NCBI RefSeq assembly: GCF_003344345.1
Contig: NZ_QPIP01000085.1
Coordinates: 1 to 9,563 of the forward strand
Reading direction: 5' to 3'
DNA length: 9,563 nucleotides
Origin: Wolbachia endosymbiont of Cylisticus convexus
Lineage (GTDB): Bacteria > Pseudomonadota > Alphaproteobacteria > Rickettsiales > Anaplasmataceae
Under the pieces are notes generated by a model. The model worked only from the letters and a program-made list of their open reading frames with translations. It had not been told where the DNA came from and made no database searches. Position numbers and translations under genes: made by a program. This document shows positions 1-6,558 of this stretch, piece after piece. Every line of letters begins with the position of its first letter. Positions within the stretch are counted from its first letter, which is position 1.

Positions 1-1081
1 CCCCGTACTCCGTACTAGAGTACGATGATCCAACAAATTCTATTGTTTTATTTATGTTCACATTCGTTGTATTTTTTATAAATACTACTCCAAGTGCAGC
101 ATATGGGTAATAGTATATCTCATCATAACTACCCGAAAAACTTTTTGTGCATAACTCTCCGTAAATAAATGTTCCTTTACTTCCCTCTATAAAACTTAGT
201 TGTCTTGGCCGATAAAAACTAACGTAATCTGTATCGTATGTATGGCTACCTGCTAGTAATTGCAACATATAGTCGGTTTTTGTTATATCACTACTCCACT
301 TTCCAAGCTCTGTTGTAAAAGTTCCGTGACCAAAGTAATTATTTTTTCTGCCAAGTACACCAAATAAGAAAGGTAATGACCCTGATTCAACCATATTGCG
401 CTTTCTTATTTCATTTATAAGAGACGCTTTTAACTGTTCATCCCGAGTTTTTACCTCATTAGAGATGTTTTCAATTCGAGTTTCTATTTCTCCTATAATT
501 GATGAGCCAGATGGTACATTATTAACAGCACGAAAATCTTCTACTAAACCTTTAAGACCATCTTTATGACTATTACTAATGCTATTTATTGCTGCAATAT
601 TGGCATTCTTTCTCGTATCAAGTAGTGATATATGCGAATCTGATGATGCTTTTAAAGTATTTAAGGAATTATCCCTAAGCTTGTTGATTTCATTAACAGA
701 CTCTGTTTTTACTGCAGTTATTGCTGATATTGAGTTTGTTTTATTGCTGTTTATATCATTTAGGTGTTTTTTTGCACTATCAAGAAGTTCTTTTAGCTTA
801 CCATCAGTCATCTGTACAATTTCAGAAACCGCACTTTTGTCGACTATTGATTCCAATGCCTTAGCAAGATATGCAAGCTGATCTGGTGTACTGTTTTCTG
901 CTAAATCCTTAAGCCTCTTTTGTAGTACATCAATTATCTCTTTTACCTCAGTCATCTGCACAATGTCAGCAATAGCTTTTTTATCTGCTATCAATTCCAG
1001 TGATTTTGCAAGATATGCCAGTTGATCAGGTGTGCTGTTTGCTGCTAAATCCTTTATCCTTTGGTATATTGCTTCTTTCAT
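1..1081 (-). CDS. Phage tail fibre-like protein, partial (3' end beyond window)
   Basis: An uninterrupted minus-strand frame of 360 codons starts at ATG 1081-1079 and is still open at base 1, so the C-terminus is missing. The start overlaps the stop of the upstream 64-aa gene as ATGA, which indicates translational coupling. Residues 1-48 and 49-96 are a tandem repeat carrying KDLA.NSTPDQLAYLAK twice. Residues about 97-225 are rich in Ser, Asn, Lys and Ile with a helical, coiled-coil character and several NI/SI heptad-like steps. From about residue 230 the composition changes to an aromatic, Gly-rich, beta-type segment (LPFLFGVLGRKNNYFGHG, then YRPRQLSFIEGSKG and YYPYAALGVVF). This helical shaft followed by a globular tip is the usual layout of tail fibres or tail-tip adhesins. 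The position at the end of a tail operon supports that role. The exact family and the receptor are not recognised. Confidence 0.72.
   Translation of the reverse strand, partial: MKEAIYQRIKDLAANSTPDQLAYLAKSLELIADKKAIADIVQMTEVKEIIDVLQKRLKDLAENSTPDQLAYLAKALESIVDKSAVSEIVQMTDGKLKELLDSAKKHLNDINSNKTNSISAITAVKTESVNEINKLRDNSLNTLKASSDSHISLLDTRKNANIAAINSISNSHKDGLKGLVEDFRAVNNVPSGSSIIGEIETRIENISNEVKTRDEQLKASLINEIRKRNMVESGSLPFLFGVLGRKNNYFGHGTFTTELGKWSSDITKTDYMLQLLAGSHTYDTDYVSFYRPRQLSFIEGSKGTFIYGELCTKSFSGSYDEIYYYPYAALGVVFIKNTTNVNINKTIEFVGSSYSSTEYG
799..1081 (-). repeat. Tandem 144-bp (48-aa) duplication at the N-terminus of the tail fibre gene
   Basis: Two adjacent copies have a 144-bp period, visible at DNA level (ctgctaaatcctt near 1042 and again near 898) and in protein. 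Copy 1 reads IKDLAANSTPDQLAYLAK...IVQMT and copy 2 reads LKDLAENSTPDQLAYLAK...IVQMT. Copy 2 keeps about 70 percent amino acid identity to copy 1 by eye. The copies are in frame, so the duplication adds one more helical unit to the protein. Confidence 0.8.
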
Positions 1082-1272
1082 TCCCAAAAATTCAAAAAAG
1101 TTTCAAATCTAAATCGTTTAAAATTATTTTTTAGTTGATTATGCTCATCTTCTCTTTCGGTAATATCTTCATCTATTTTTTCTATAGCTCTTCGAATACG
1201 TACCACATCTTGAACTGCAATATTTTCTGGATGAGGCAGTGGATATCCTCGTTTGGTTTGGTCAACAGTCAT
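1078..1272 (-). CDS. Small conserved phage tail-module protein (64 aa)
   Basis: Starts at ATG 1272-1270, sharing one base with the TAA of the upstream gene (TAATG), and ends as ATGA on the start of the tail fibre gene. It is therefore sandwiched between two overlapping joins and is almost certainly co-translated. The N-terminal segment GYPLPHPENIAVQDVVRIRRAI followed by an acidic/basic helix resembles a short motif (GYPLPHPxNxxxxDVxRxRxAL) that I know from the N-termini of tail fibre proteins or tiny proteins before them in several phages. The rest is charged and helical (EREDEHNQLKNN). A small tail or fibre-attachment component is likely, but its role is inferred from motif and position only. 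Confidence 0.7.
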   Translation of the reverse strand: MTVDQTKRGYPLPHPENIAVQDVVRIRRAIEKIDEDITEREDEHNQLKNNFKRFRFETFLNFWE

Positions 1273-2450
1273 TATGTGACAATCACTCTGAGATTTTTTA
1301 CCTTAGGGCGATAAACAACTGTTCCACTTAAAACTAATTTTACCCTAGTCTCATTGCCATTAAAGTTTGTCAGCACATGAGTTCTCTCTACCCAATTTTC
1401 TCCAATTGGTTTTCCTGATGTTAAATTTACTAATTGCCATCCTTTGACGCTTTGTTCCACATATGCTTTAACATCTGCAGTGCCAGGTATTAGCGCATCA
1501 TATGTTATGGTGATCTTGGTGTTAGCTCCTGCTGTAATGCTTCTCGTTACATAATCTCCGGACTCTGAAAGATTACCTAGAACTAGCTGTAACCCAGGAT
1601 AGAGAACAGGACTTTTTTCTCGCCCTCCTTTTAGGCTTGCTTTTACCGTTAGCTCTCCAGATAATCTTTCACGCAGTGCGAGTGGTAAATTATCAGACAG
1701 AAAGTTTTCTTTTCCCTCTTCATCTGTTAAGATAAATTCTACATTGGTATCAAATGCTACTTTTTCAACATTTGTTAAAACTATTAAATCTGATACGTTG
1801 TTTACAGTAACTTTCCCAAGATCAATAACATAAGAATTTTCGCTAAATTTTGCAGCTAGTAATCGAAACGTTAAATCTAAATTTTGATGTGGAGTCCAAG
1901 TACTTGCATTGCTTGATGAAAGTAATACTCCTACTTGATAAGGTTGACTGGTTACCCATCTACTGTTTACTGCATCATATTTGCCAAGTTCTGCTACTTT
2001 GACCGCATTTTCCCCGTCATCGGTAAGTAAAACTATCGCATATTCCTGCCCTGCATGACAAAACACTGGTGACCAAGTTATACGTGTTGCTGTGCCATTG
2101 GTATTGATCTTAGCTGGCTCGATGGAATTTTCAGCGATAACTGTTTGCGAGGGCACTCCAACTGTTGTTTCTCTAATCTGCACAACAACACGTTTTTTGC
2201 CTTTATTTACAAACCATAGCTCCACGCCTCCTATGTGTCTGCTCTCATTTAGCGTAAATGTTTGCGCTAAAGGATCAACTCTTCTTGCTGCAATAACTCT
2301 TCTTCTTTCTTCTATGGTAATTGTTTTTTTACCAGTATAAGTTGCTTCTCCATAGCTTCCTTTATCCCCATAAAACTGTACTAATTTAGTACCTGCTGGA
2401 ATATTTGCTGGTATTTTTATCTTTCCACTTATTCGTCCTTGATTTTCCAC
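1272..2450 (-). CDS. DUF4815-type tail protein, C-terminal fragment (392 aa)
   Basis: The frame begins at GTG 2450-2448, preceded by GAGG and a six-A spacer; the Shine-Dalgarno overlaps the in-frame TAG at 2462-2460, so this part can plausibly be translated separately. It contains SGKIKIPANIPAGTKLVQFYG and then RRVDPLAQTFTLNESRHIGG, followed by a long beta-rich region (VELWFVNKGKKRVVVQIRE, and so on) to the C-terminus. This pattern is what I know from the C-terminal half of long phage tail or baseplate-associated proteins that carry DUF4815. Its stop TAA 1274-1272 shares a base with the start of the 64-aa gene. As an independent protein it would lack the N-terminal domain. Confidence 0.7.
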   Translation of the reverse strand: MENQGRISGKIKIPANIPAGTKLVQFYGDKGSYGEATYTGKKTITIEERRRVIAARRVDPLAQTFTLNESRHIGGVELWFVNKGKKRVVVQIRETTVGVPSQTVIAENSIEPAKINTNGTATRITWSPVFCHAGQEYAIVLLTDDGENAVKVAELGKYDAVNSRWVTSQPYQVGVLLSSSNASTWTPHQNLDLTFRLLAAKFSENSYVIDLGKVTVNNVSDLIVLTNVEKVAFDTNVEFILTDEEGKENFLSDNLPLALRERLSGELTVKASLKGGREKSPVLYPGLQLVLGNLSESGDYVTRSITAGANTKITITYDALIPGTADVKAYVEQSVKGWQLVNLTSGKPIGENWVERTHVLTNFNGNETRVKLVLSGTVVYRPKVKNLRVIVT

Positions 2451-2459
2451 TTTTTTCCT

Positions 2460-2561
2460 CTATGCTATGGGTTGAATGCTTATGCCATCAAATTTTACTT
2501 CCTTAAGCTTTTCATCTGGCTCAAAACCTTCGATCTCAAAATTCTGTACTGCTTCTCTCAT
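2460..2561 (-). CDS. DUF4815-type tail protein, 33-aa linking fragment
   Basis: A short frame from ATG 2561-2559 to TAG 2462-2460 reads MREAVQNFEIEGFEPDEKL and ends FDGISIQPIA. It is the missing link between the middle and C-terminal fragments of the broken tail gene; upstream of its ATG the same frame extends back to RTYEAEF. Its ATG overlaps the stop of the middle fragment (ATGA), so it could be translated by coupling, but a 33-aa product probably has no function of its own. Confidence 0.5.
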   Translation of the reverse strand: MREAVQNFEIEGFEPDEKLKEVKFDGISIQPIA

Positions 2562-3094
2562 AAATTCAGCTTCGTATGTTCGCTTGACAATAGCTCTGTG
2601 GTTTCCGTAACATTAAAAACTCTTGTCACTGGACTTTTCCAGTTTGTTTTTACCTCTGTCCAGTGGTCAATGTTTTTATTTAGAGTAATTTGCACCGGTA
2701 CTGGATCAAAAGCTTGATATGGATTAATTCTTTCTCCTTTAGTCTGTAAAAGCTGCTCTAGTACCGGTTCAAGTTCATACGGCAATAAATAACGTTCTTT
2801 ACTCCTTTCAACATCAATGATTTCTACGTTTATTGGTAATATCAGTTCCTTGTTTACTATTGCTGCAAACTGAACAATTCCTTGATCACGCATATCATCA
2901 TCAAAGAAGGGATCAACAAATACTCCTTTTTTGGCTGTCGGATCCCTTGAATTTGCATCATTACGCAAACGCTCCTCTGCAACTAGCGCATAAAGATCGC
3001 TTATTCCCCTTTTCATTGCTTCAAGCTCATTCATCGGTACAGCATGGATCGCATTATTCATTACTTTCACCCCTTCTTTTCCCCGGTTTTCCAC
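2558..3094 (-). CDS. DUF4815-type tail protein, middle fragment (178 aa from GTG, 167 aa from ATG)
   Basis: The open frame can start at GTG 3094, but the better initiation site is ATG 3061-3059, which lies about 8 bp after AAGGGG on the minus strand. That Shine-Dalgarno overlaps the stop of the preceding fragment, so re-initiation is plausible. The sequence (NNAIHAVPMNELEAMKRGI, SDLYALVAEERLRND, then KKGVFVDPFFDDDMRDQGI) continues the DUF4815-type protein. The final ten or so residues (SSEHTKLNL) come from the wrong frame after the break near 2582. It stops at TGA 2560-2558, overlapping an ATG as ATGA. Confidence 0.68.
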   Translation of the reverse strand: MENRGKEGVKVMNNAIHAVPMNELEAMKRGISDLYALVAEERLRNDANSRDPTAKKGVFVDPFFDDDMRDQGIVQFAAIVNKELILPINVEIIDVERSKERYLLPYELEPVLEQLLQTKGERINPYQAFDPVPVQITLNKNIDHWTEVKTNWKSPVTRVFNVTETTELLSSEHTKLNL

Positions 3095-4401
3095 GTCTGA
3101 TGAATGTAGCAGAGTAAAAGTTGTCCGCTAGGGGCTTTAGGCATCGATGGTTTCCAAGGATGCGCAATTCCTTTTATTCTCCTTACTACCCCTTTTGCGT
3201 CTATGGTGATTAAATCATAGCGGGGCATTTTCCAGGTGTAATCAACTAGTACCAAAGAACCATCAACTGCCCCTTTTATTTTACATCCTTCTTCACTTAT
3301 ATCCTCAGGGCTTACATGAGTTCGACAGCGGTAGGTTATTTGATAACTACTTCCTGGTGCTGGTTCTCTTCCTGGTAATGACCAATCAACATTTCCACTA
3401 CTTAGCTTATAATCTGTACTGTTTTCATAAATAACATTGCCTTGTTTAATCTGGATAATTTCTAGCACTGCAGAGTCAGGTATCGGATCTACAACTCCAG
3501 AGTATGAACCATGGGTCATAGTAATCGTCTTCTGAACGGTAATATCTACCTTTTTTATCTCGCTTATCGGAGAATCATGAACCTTAAGCTCCATTACTTT
3601 TTGGCTATTTGGCTGAAAAGTATGAGATTCTGATGCAACTGTCTTTATGTCTGGATCTTCATCAAAATAAGCTCGAATACTGTGGGATAATTCTATTTCA
3701 TAGCCATCAACACGAGCTTTACCTCCATTAACCACAAATACCTGTCTCTTTCGACCTTTTTTTCCACCCCTTTCCTCTTCCTTCTGCAGAAACATTACTT
3801 CTAGGCCACTTACGACGTAGGAACCATTTGCCTCTTTATCATAACGAGCAAGAGCTGTGGTTACTATATTTGCTTGTGGTGGCGGTGAATGTTCTATCAG
3901 TACTCCATTTTCAATGTTATAGATTGGATAAAACTCTCCTTCAGAAAAACGTGGAGAAACACCTTCTGCTTGATATCCCCAAATGGTGGAAACTTTAAGC
4001 CTTGCTGCCCCTACTTCTTGGTAATTGCGTGTACCAACTGCAGGATCACGAAGATTTTCATCCTCAAGTTCTGTAATCGTAGATTCTAGATAATAAACAC
4101 CGATGCGAACTGTAGTACTCAGTGGAATAACAAACTCTTTTTCCTCTACTTTTCTCACCGCTCCACGAAGATAGATTTTTCCTGATTCAAGCGTAACTTT
4201 TTCCCCATCTATAATACAATTGCTTCCTGTTATAACATCACCATCACGGAATATTGCATCACCTATGCCTTTAAGCTTAGAGAGAGCATACTCCTGAGTC
4301 TCGTTTAATTCTGCAGACTGTAGACCTCTTCCTGCTAGAAACAAGCTTTTCTCATATTCTTTGTCAGGATTGAAGCGGTTATAATAGGCGTTTAAAGTCA
4401 T
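3067..4401 (-). CDS. DUF4815-type tail protein, N-terminal fragment (444 aa)
   Basis: Begins MTLNAYYNRFNPDKEYEKSL with a Shine-Dalgarno-like AAAGGGAAAAAG just before ATG 4401-4399, 14 bp after the stop of the 227-aa gene. The segment AGRGLQSAELNETQEYALSKL and then IFRDGDVITGS is the hallmark start of DUF4815 proteins as I remember them; such proteins lie in tail or baseplate operons of tailed phages. It ends CYIHQTWKTGEKKG at TGA 3069-3067, where the following frame continues the same domain. Alone it would be a truncated DUF4815 domain. It overlaps the next fragment by 28 bp. Confidence 0.7.
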   Translation of the reverse strand: MTLNAYYNRFNPDKEYEKSLFLAGRGLQSAELNETQEYALSKLKGIGDAIFRDGDVITGSNCIIDGEKVTLESGKIYLRGAVRKVEEKEFVIPLSTTVRIGVYYLESTITELEDENLRDPAVGTRNYQEVGAARLKVSTIWGYQAEGVSPRFSEGEFYPIYNIENGVLIEHSPPPQANIVTTALARYDKEANGSYVVSGLEVMFLQKEEERGGKKGRKRQVFVVNGGKARVDGYEIELSHSIRAYFDEDPDIKTVASESHTFQPNSQKVMELKVHDSPISEIKKVDITVQKTITMTHGSYSGVVDPIPDSAVLEIIQIKQGNVIYENSTDYKLSSGNVDWSLPGREPAPGSSYQITYRCRTHVSPEDISEEGCKIKGAVDGSLVLVDYTWKMPRYDLITIDAKGVVRRIKGIAHPWKPSMPKAPSGQLLLCYIHQTWKTGEKKG

Positions 4402-4415
4402 CTTTTTCCCTTTTT

Positions 4416-5099
4416 CTAAAATGTTACAACAAATGAAAAAGTTTCCCGGGTTGCTGAAGTCCTAATGAGCGGTACTGTATGTTCTAAAACTAATAAAATT
4501 CCATGGTCTTCTATATCTTGAGGTTCAAAATATCTCTGTCCTTCAGGCAATTCTTTTTTTACTTTTGTACCAACCATAACCCCTAATTCCCTTATCACTT
4601 GATTTGCTGCGTCCGTGAAATCGAAAGTGAATTTAAGGTAGAGATTGTTGGTTGGTACATTTGAGGGCCTAAACCTTCCAGAAGGGGTCAAAAGCTCTCC
4701 ATTCTCATCACCTGTGCAGAAGAGTATCTCATCAACAACACGACGTCCAACTTCCTTAATTAATGTTGCAGAAGTAATGAGTTCCTGTGGTGTATCTTGA
4801 GTATAATCTATAGTGACTGTACCGCCTGCCGCAATGGAGCTGTTTTCTGTGCACTGAATAACACCAGTACTGCTATCAACTGTATAATCAATACTTGGCT
4901 GATAAATTATCTGTCCTGTAGTAACCTTCACATCTTTGACGGGGTGGTGATCTAGAGCTATTTCACCCTCAACAAAAACTTTTTTGACCTGATGGCTACT
5001 TTCCCAATTGGCATCACCACTACCCCAAGCAAGATGTATCGGCTGCTCTTTTATACTTGCGGCTATTGCTGCCCGACCTGATTGTGTAAGAATTGACAT
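4416..5099 (-). CDS. Phage tail-module structural protein (227 aa)
   Basis: Starts at ATG 5099-5097 with GAGGGG five bases upstream, a strong ribosome binding site, and ends at TAG 4418-4416, 14 bp before the DUF4815 gene. The N-terminus MSILTQSGRAAIAASIKEQP followed by HLAWGSGDANWE resembles a family of phage structural proteins that sit directly before DUF4815 genes; I recall it only by this motif and gene order. The middle (KVTTGQIIYQPSIDYTVDSS) and the end (TSATRETFSFVVTF) look like beta-sandwich virion proteins. No signal peptide or membrane segment is seen. A tail or baseplate protein is likely; the precise role is unknown. Confidence 0.72.
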   Translation of the reverse strand: MSILTQSGRAAIAASIKEQPIHLAWGSGDANWESSHQVKKVFVEGEIALDHHPVKDVKVTTGQIIYQPSIDYTVDSSTGVIQCTENSSIAAGGTVTIDYTQDTPQELITSATLIKEVGRRVVDEILFCTGDENGELLTPSGRFRPSNVPTNNLYLKFTFDFTDAANQVIRELGVMVGTKVKKELPEGQRYFEPQDIEDHGILLVLEHTVPLIRTSATRETFSFVVTF

Positions 5100-5104
5100 T
5101 TTTT

Positions 5105-5110
5105 CCCCTC
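5105..5110 (-). promoter_or_regulatory. Ribosome binding site of the 227-aa tail gene
   Basis: GAGGGG on the minus strand, five bases before the ATG at 5099. It is the first gene of the tail block downstream of the insertion sequence, and the strong site supports it as the start of the coupled translation unit. Confidence 0.6.
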
Positions 5111-5217
5111 TTACTATATATATACCGGATTTCTCACATGTTTTTCCGGAAAAAATGAAAATTTTTTTTGAAGTGCATTTCTATGCTTAAACATTCTTTT
5201 ATCTTAAAAAACCAGAA
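5111..5217 (-). other. Intergenic A/T-rich leader of the tail module, with TATATATA and a small palindrome
   Basis: About 110 bases separate the remnant gene from the tail block. They hold an alternating TATATATATA run (about 5115-5124), a weak stem of five pairs (5125-5129 with 5145-5149), and a perfect 14-base palindrome TTTTTCCGGAAAAA at 5141-5154. The TATA run could be a -10 region or simply low-complexity sequence. I see no convincing -35 and no strong terminator, so a promoter here is possible but unproven. Confidence 0.25.
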
Positions 5218-5406
5218 CTACTTTTTTCTTTCAAGAATATCGAAACAATGCTTTTTGACATATTGAAAATCGAGATTAGCTAGCTCACAAACAGTTTCAA
5301 AAGATTCAGAATTTAACCATTTTATCGCTTCTTCTTTCAGCTTTACGTTTTTTCCTACTGCATCTTTCATAGCCCTCTCAATGACAGCAATCCAGTTCGT
5401 CGTACC
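5218..5406 (-). pseudogene. Truncated small phage gene (C-terminal about 60 aa), 5' end lost at the IS110 junction
   Basis: In one minus-strand frame, 62 sense codons end at TAG 5220-5218 and read TNWIAVIERAMKDAVGKNVK, then LKEEAIKWLNSESFETVCEL and ANLDFQYVKKHCFDILERKK. The composition and conserved-looking Trp/Cys pattern are those of a real protein, and I recall similar short proteins (WIxVIxxAxxDAxG...WLxSxxFxxVCxxAxLD) beside replication genes in alphaproteobacterial phages. A TGA at 5409-5407 closes the frame upstream, just where the insertion sequence should end, and no start codon lies before the conserved part except an internal ATG at residue 13. The insertion probably separated it from its start and ribosome binding site. 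Confidence 0.6.
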
Positions 5407-5426
5407 TCAAAACGGGACCTACCGTC

Positions 5427-6368
5427 TTAAGCATCAAGATAAAAATTGTTGTTTTTTATCATGGCATTTAAACAAACGACGATTTTTCTCATCACAGCAA
5501 CTAATGCAACCTTAGTGGCTTTACCAGAGTCAACCAAACGCTGGTAAAGTGCTTTCATTTTCCTATTATGACGAATAGCAACCACGGCAGACATGTATAA
5601 TGCTTTTCGAGCATAAAATCTGCCACCTATGATTTGAGCTTTACTCACTTTCCTTCCGCTTTCATTGGTTTTTGGTGCAACTCCAATTAGACAAGCTATT
5701 TCCTTATTATCTAGCCTGCCAAGCTCAGGTACCTCTATGAGTAGGATACTTGCTATTTTTCGTCCAACACCTTTATAGCTAGTTAGCAGTTTGCTTTTTT
5801 CCTTCAAATCAGGGTCAGAGTTTATTATACCTTCTATATCCTGTCTAATTTGCTCTAATTGTTTTTTGGCAAATTCTACCTGTTTTTCTATATATTCCCT
5901 AGCTTTCCCTGTAACCTTATGTAAACGACACATATTTGCGTGAACATCGTCGTTTAGGTTGCGCTCAACTGCCCTTAATTCTTTTAGTTCTTCTTGCTTT
6001 TGTGAAACTATGCATTCTACTACCTCATCATTTTTCGTGATAAATTCGGCATACTTTTCTAGCAATTTTGCATCTAATTTGTCTGTTTTTGCAAAGTGGT
6101 TGCAGGCTTTTGCGAACGCATATACCCGGTTTGGGTGAGCTCTATGAACAGCTATGTTATGTTCTCGCAACAATTTTATGACAAGTTTTTCGTAACCGCC
6201 TGTTGATTCTACTGCACATAACTTAACAAATATATTGTTAGTCATTCTTGATCTTATAAACTCAGATATAGCCCTTTCTGCATTCTCTATACGCTGATGT
6301 TTATTGTCGATTGAGATATCAAGTGTTTTTTTTGAAACATCAATACCCATAAAAACTATTCTAGCCAT
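5427..6368 (-). CDS. IS110-family transposase (DEDD recombinase), 313 aa
   Basis: I chose ATG 6368 (MARIVFMGIDVSKKTLD) over the upstream ATG at 6392 because the family begins a few residues before the GID.SK motif. The N-terminal RuvC-like domain shows all four acidic residues: Asp10 (GIDVSK), Glu54 (VESTGGYE), Asp96 and Asp99 (KTDKLDA). A helical coiled region follows (about 120-185), then the C-terminal domain (YKGVGRKIASILLIEVPEL, and GVAPKTNESGRK...GGRFYARKALYMSA). Ser237 in NESG lies where the catalytic serine of IS110 recombinases is expected. The length is normal and there is no frame break, so the enzyme looks active. Known members work with a bridge RNA encoded in the element's non-coding end. 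Confidence 0.93.
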   Translation of the reverse strand: MARIVFMGIDVSKKTLDISIDNKHQRIENAERAISEFIRSRMTNNIFVKLCAVESTGGYEKLVIKLLREHNIAVHRAHPNRVYAFAKACNHFAKTDKLDAKLLEKYAEFITKNDEVVECIVSQKQEELKELRAVERNLNDDVHANMCRLHKVTGKAREYIEKQVEFAKKQLEQIRQDIEGIINSDPDLKEKSKLLTSYKGVGRKIASILLIEVPELGRLDNKEIACLIGVAPKTNESGRKVSKAQIIGGRFYARKALYMSAVVAIRHNRKMKALYQRLVDSGKATKVALVAVMRKIVVCLNAMIKNNNFYLDA

Positions 6369-6490
6369 TTTTATACCTATAAATATAATCAAATAATAAC
6401 GTAAATGCTGTACAGGGTTGTAATTCGATCTTTTAGATCCTTCTACCGTTCGTACTACATTATTTTAAGCTAGGAGTGTACTAAGGTCCC
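6369..6490 (-). ncRNA. Candidate bridge RNA region in the IS110 left end
   Basis: About 120 non-coding bases lie between the presumed element end and the transposase start. In IS110 elements of the IS621 type, this position encodes the bridge RNA that chooses target and donor. A small perfect hairpin (GATCT, three-base loop, AGATC; 6427-6439) is visible, along with the palindrome CTGTACAG near 6411. I did not fold the full region and cannot define target- or donor-binding loops. The call rests on position and length. Confidence 0.4.
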
Positions 6491-6558
6491 TACGATTTTT
6501 ACCAATCAACCCAGTTGACAGTATCACTCCTTGCTTGTCATAGTCTTGCGACTTTGAT

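Larger units (their letters stand above)
1272..4401 (-). pseudogene. DUF4815-type phage tail protein gene, broken by two frameshifts and one amber codon
   Basis: Four consecutive minus-strand reading frames (4401-3067, 3094-2558, 2561-2460, 2450-1272) read as one protein. Break 1 lies in 3069-3094: adding one A to the A-run at 3087-3090 joins QTWK to NRGKEGVKVMNNAIHAV. Break 2 is near 2582: adding one C joins TELLSS to RTYEAEF. Break 3 is TAG at 2462-2460, in frame with both sides (FDGISIQPIA, then RKKVENQGRISGK), as expected for a CAG to TAG change. The span is 3130 bp; two added bases make 3132, exactly 1044 codons. The N-terminal about 600 residues match my memory of the DUF4815 domain in phage tail or baseplate proteins, and the C-terminal part carries RRVDPLAQTFTL..SRHIGGVELWF, typical of the same long proteins. 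Whether the parts are all still made is open, since each has a plausible restart site. Confidence 0.72.
5410..6490 (-). mobile_element. IS110-family insertion sequence, about 1.08 kb
   Basis: One transposase gene is flanked by a very short non-coding right end (about 15-20 bases after the stop) and a longer left end (about 120 bases before the start). A 7-bp inverted pair, GGGACCT at 5414-5420 and AGGTCCC at 6484-6490, may be subterminal repeats and is the basis for the limits given; IS110 elements have no proper terminal repeats or target duplications, so the exact ends are approximate by tens of bases. The long non-coding end upstream of the transposase is the IS110-type layout rather than the IS1111-type. 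The element has separated the 166-aa gene from the small remnant gene and the tail block. Confidence 0.75.

Noticed and set aside
1..24. cgtact...agtacg inverted repeat with an extra direct copy at the window edge
   Set aside because: It lies inside the open tail fibre frame, is only six bases per arm, and cannot be assessed because the window ends there.
579..881. 100-codon plus-strand open frame with a hydrophobic start
   Set aside because: It is antisense to the Ser/Ile-rich shaft of the tail fibre gene; the hydrophobic look is what the complement of that composition gives.
3067..3094. Programmed -1 frameshift at AAG GGG TGA joining the first two tail fragments
   Set aside because: A Gly-tRNA slip on GGGG before the stop would give the right frame, but there is no canonical X XXY YYZ heptamer or clear downstream stem. 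The same gene has two further lesions that this would not cure.
5390..6530. Target-site duplication flanking the IS110 element
   Set aside because: Shared fragments such as AACTGG on both sides are too short, and IS110 elements normally make no duplication; the precise ends cannot be fixed from one copy.
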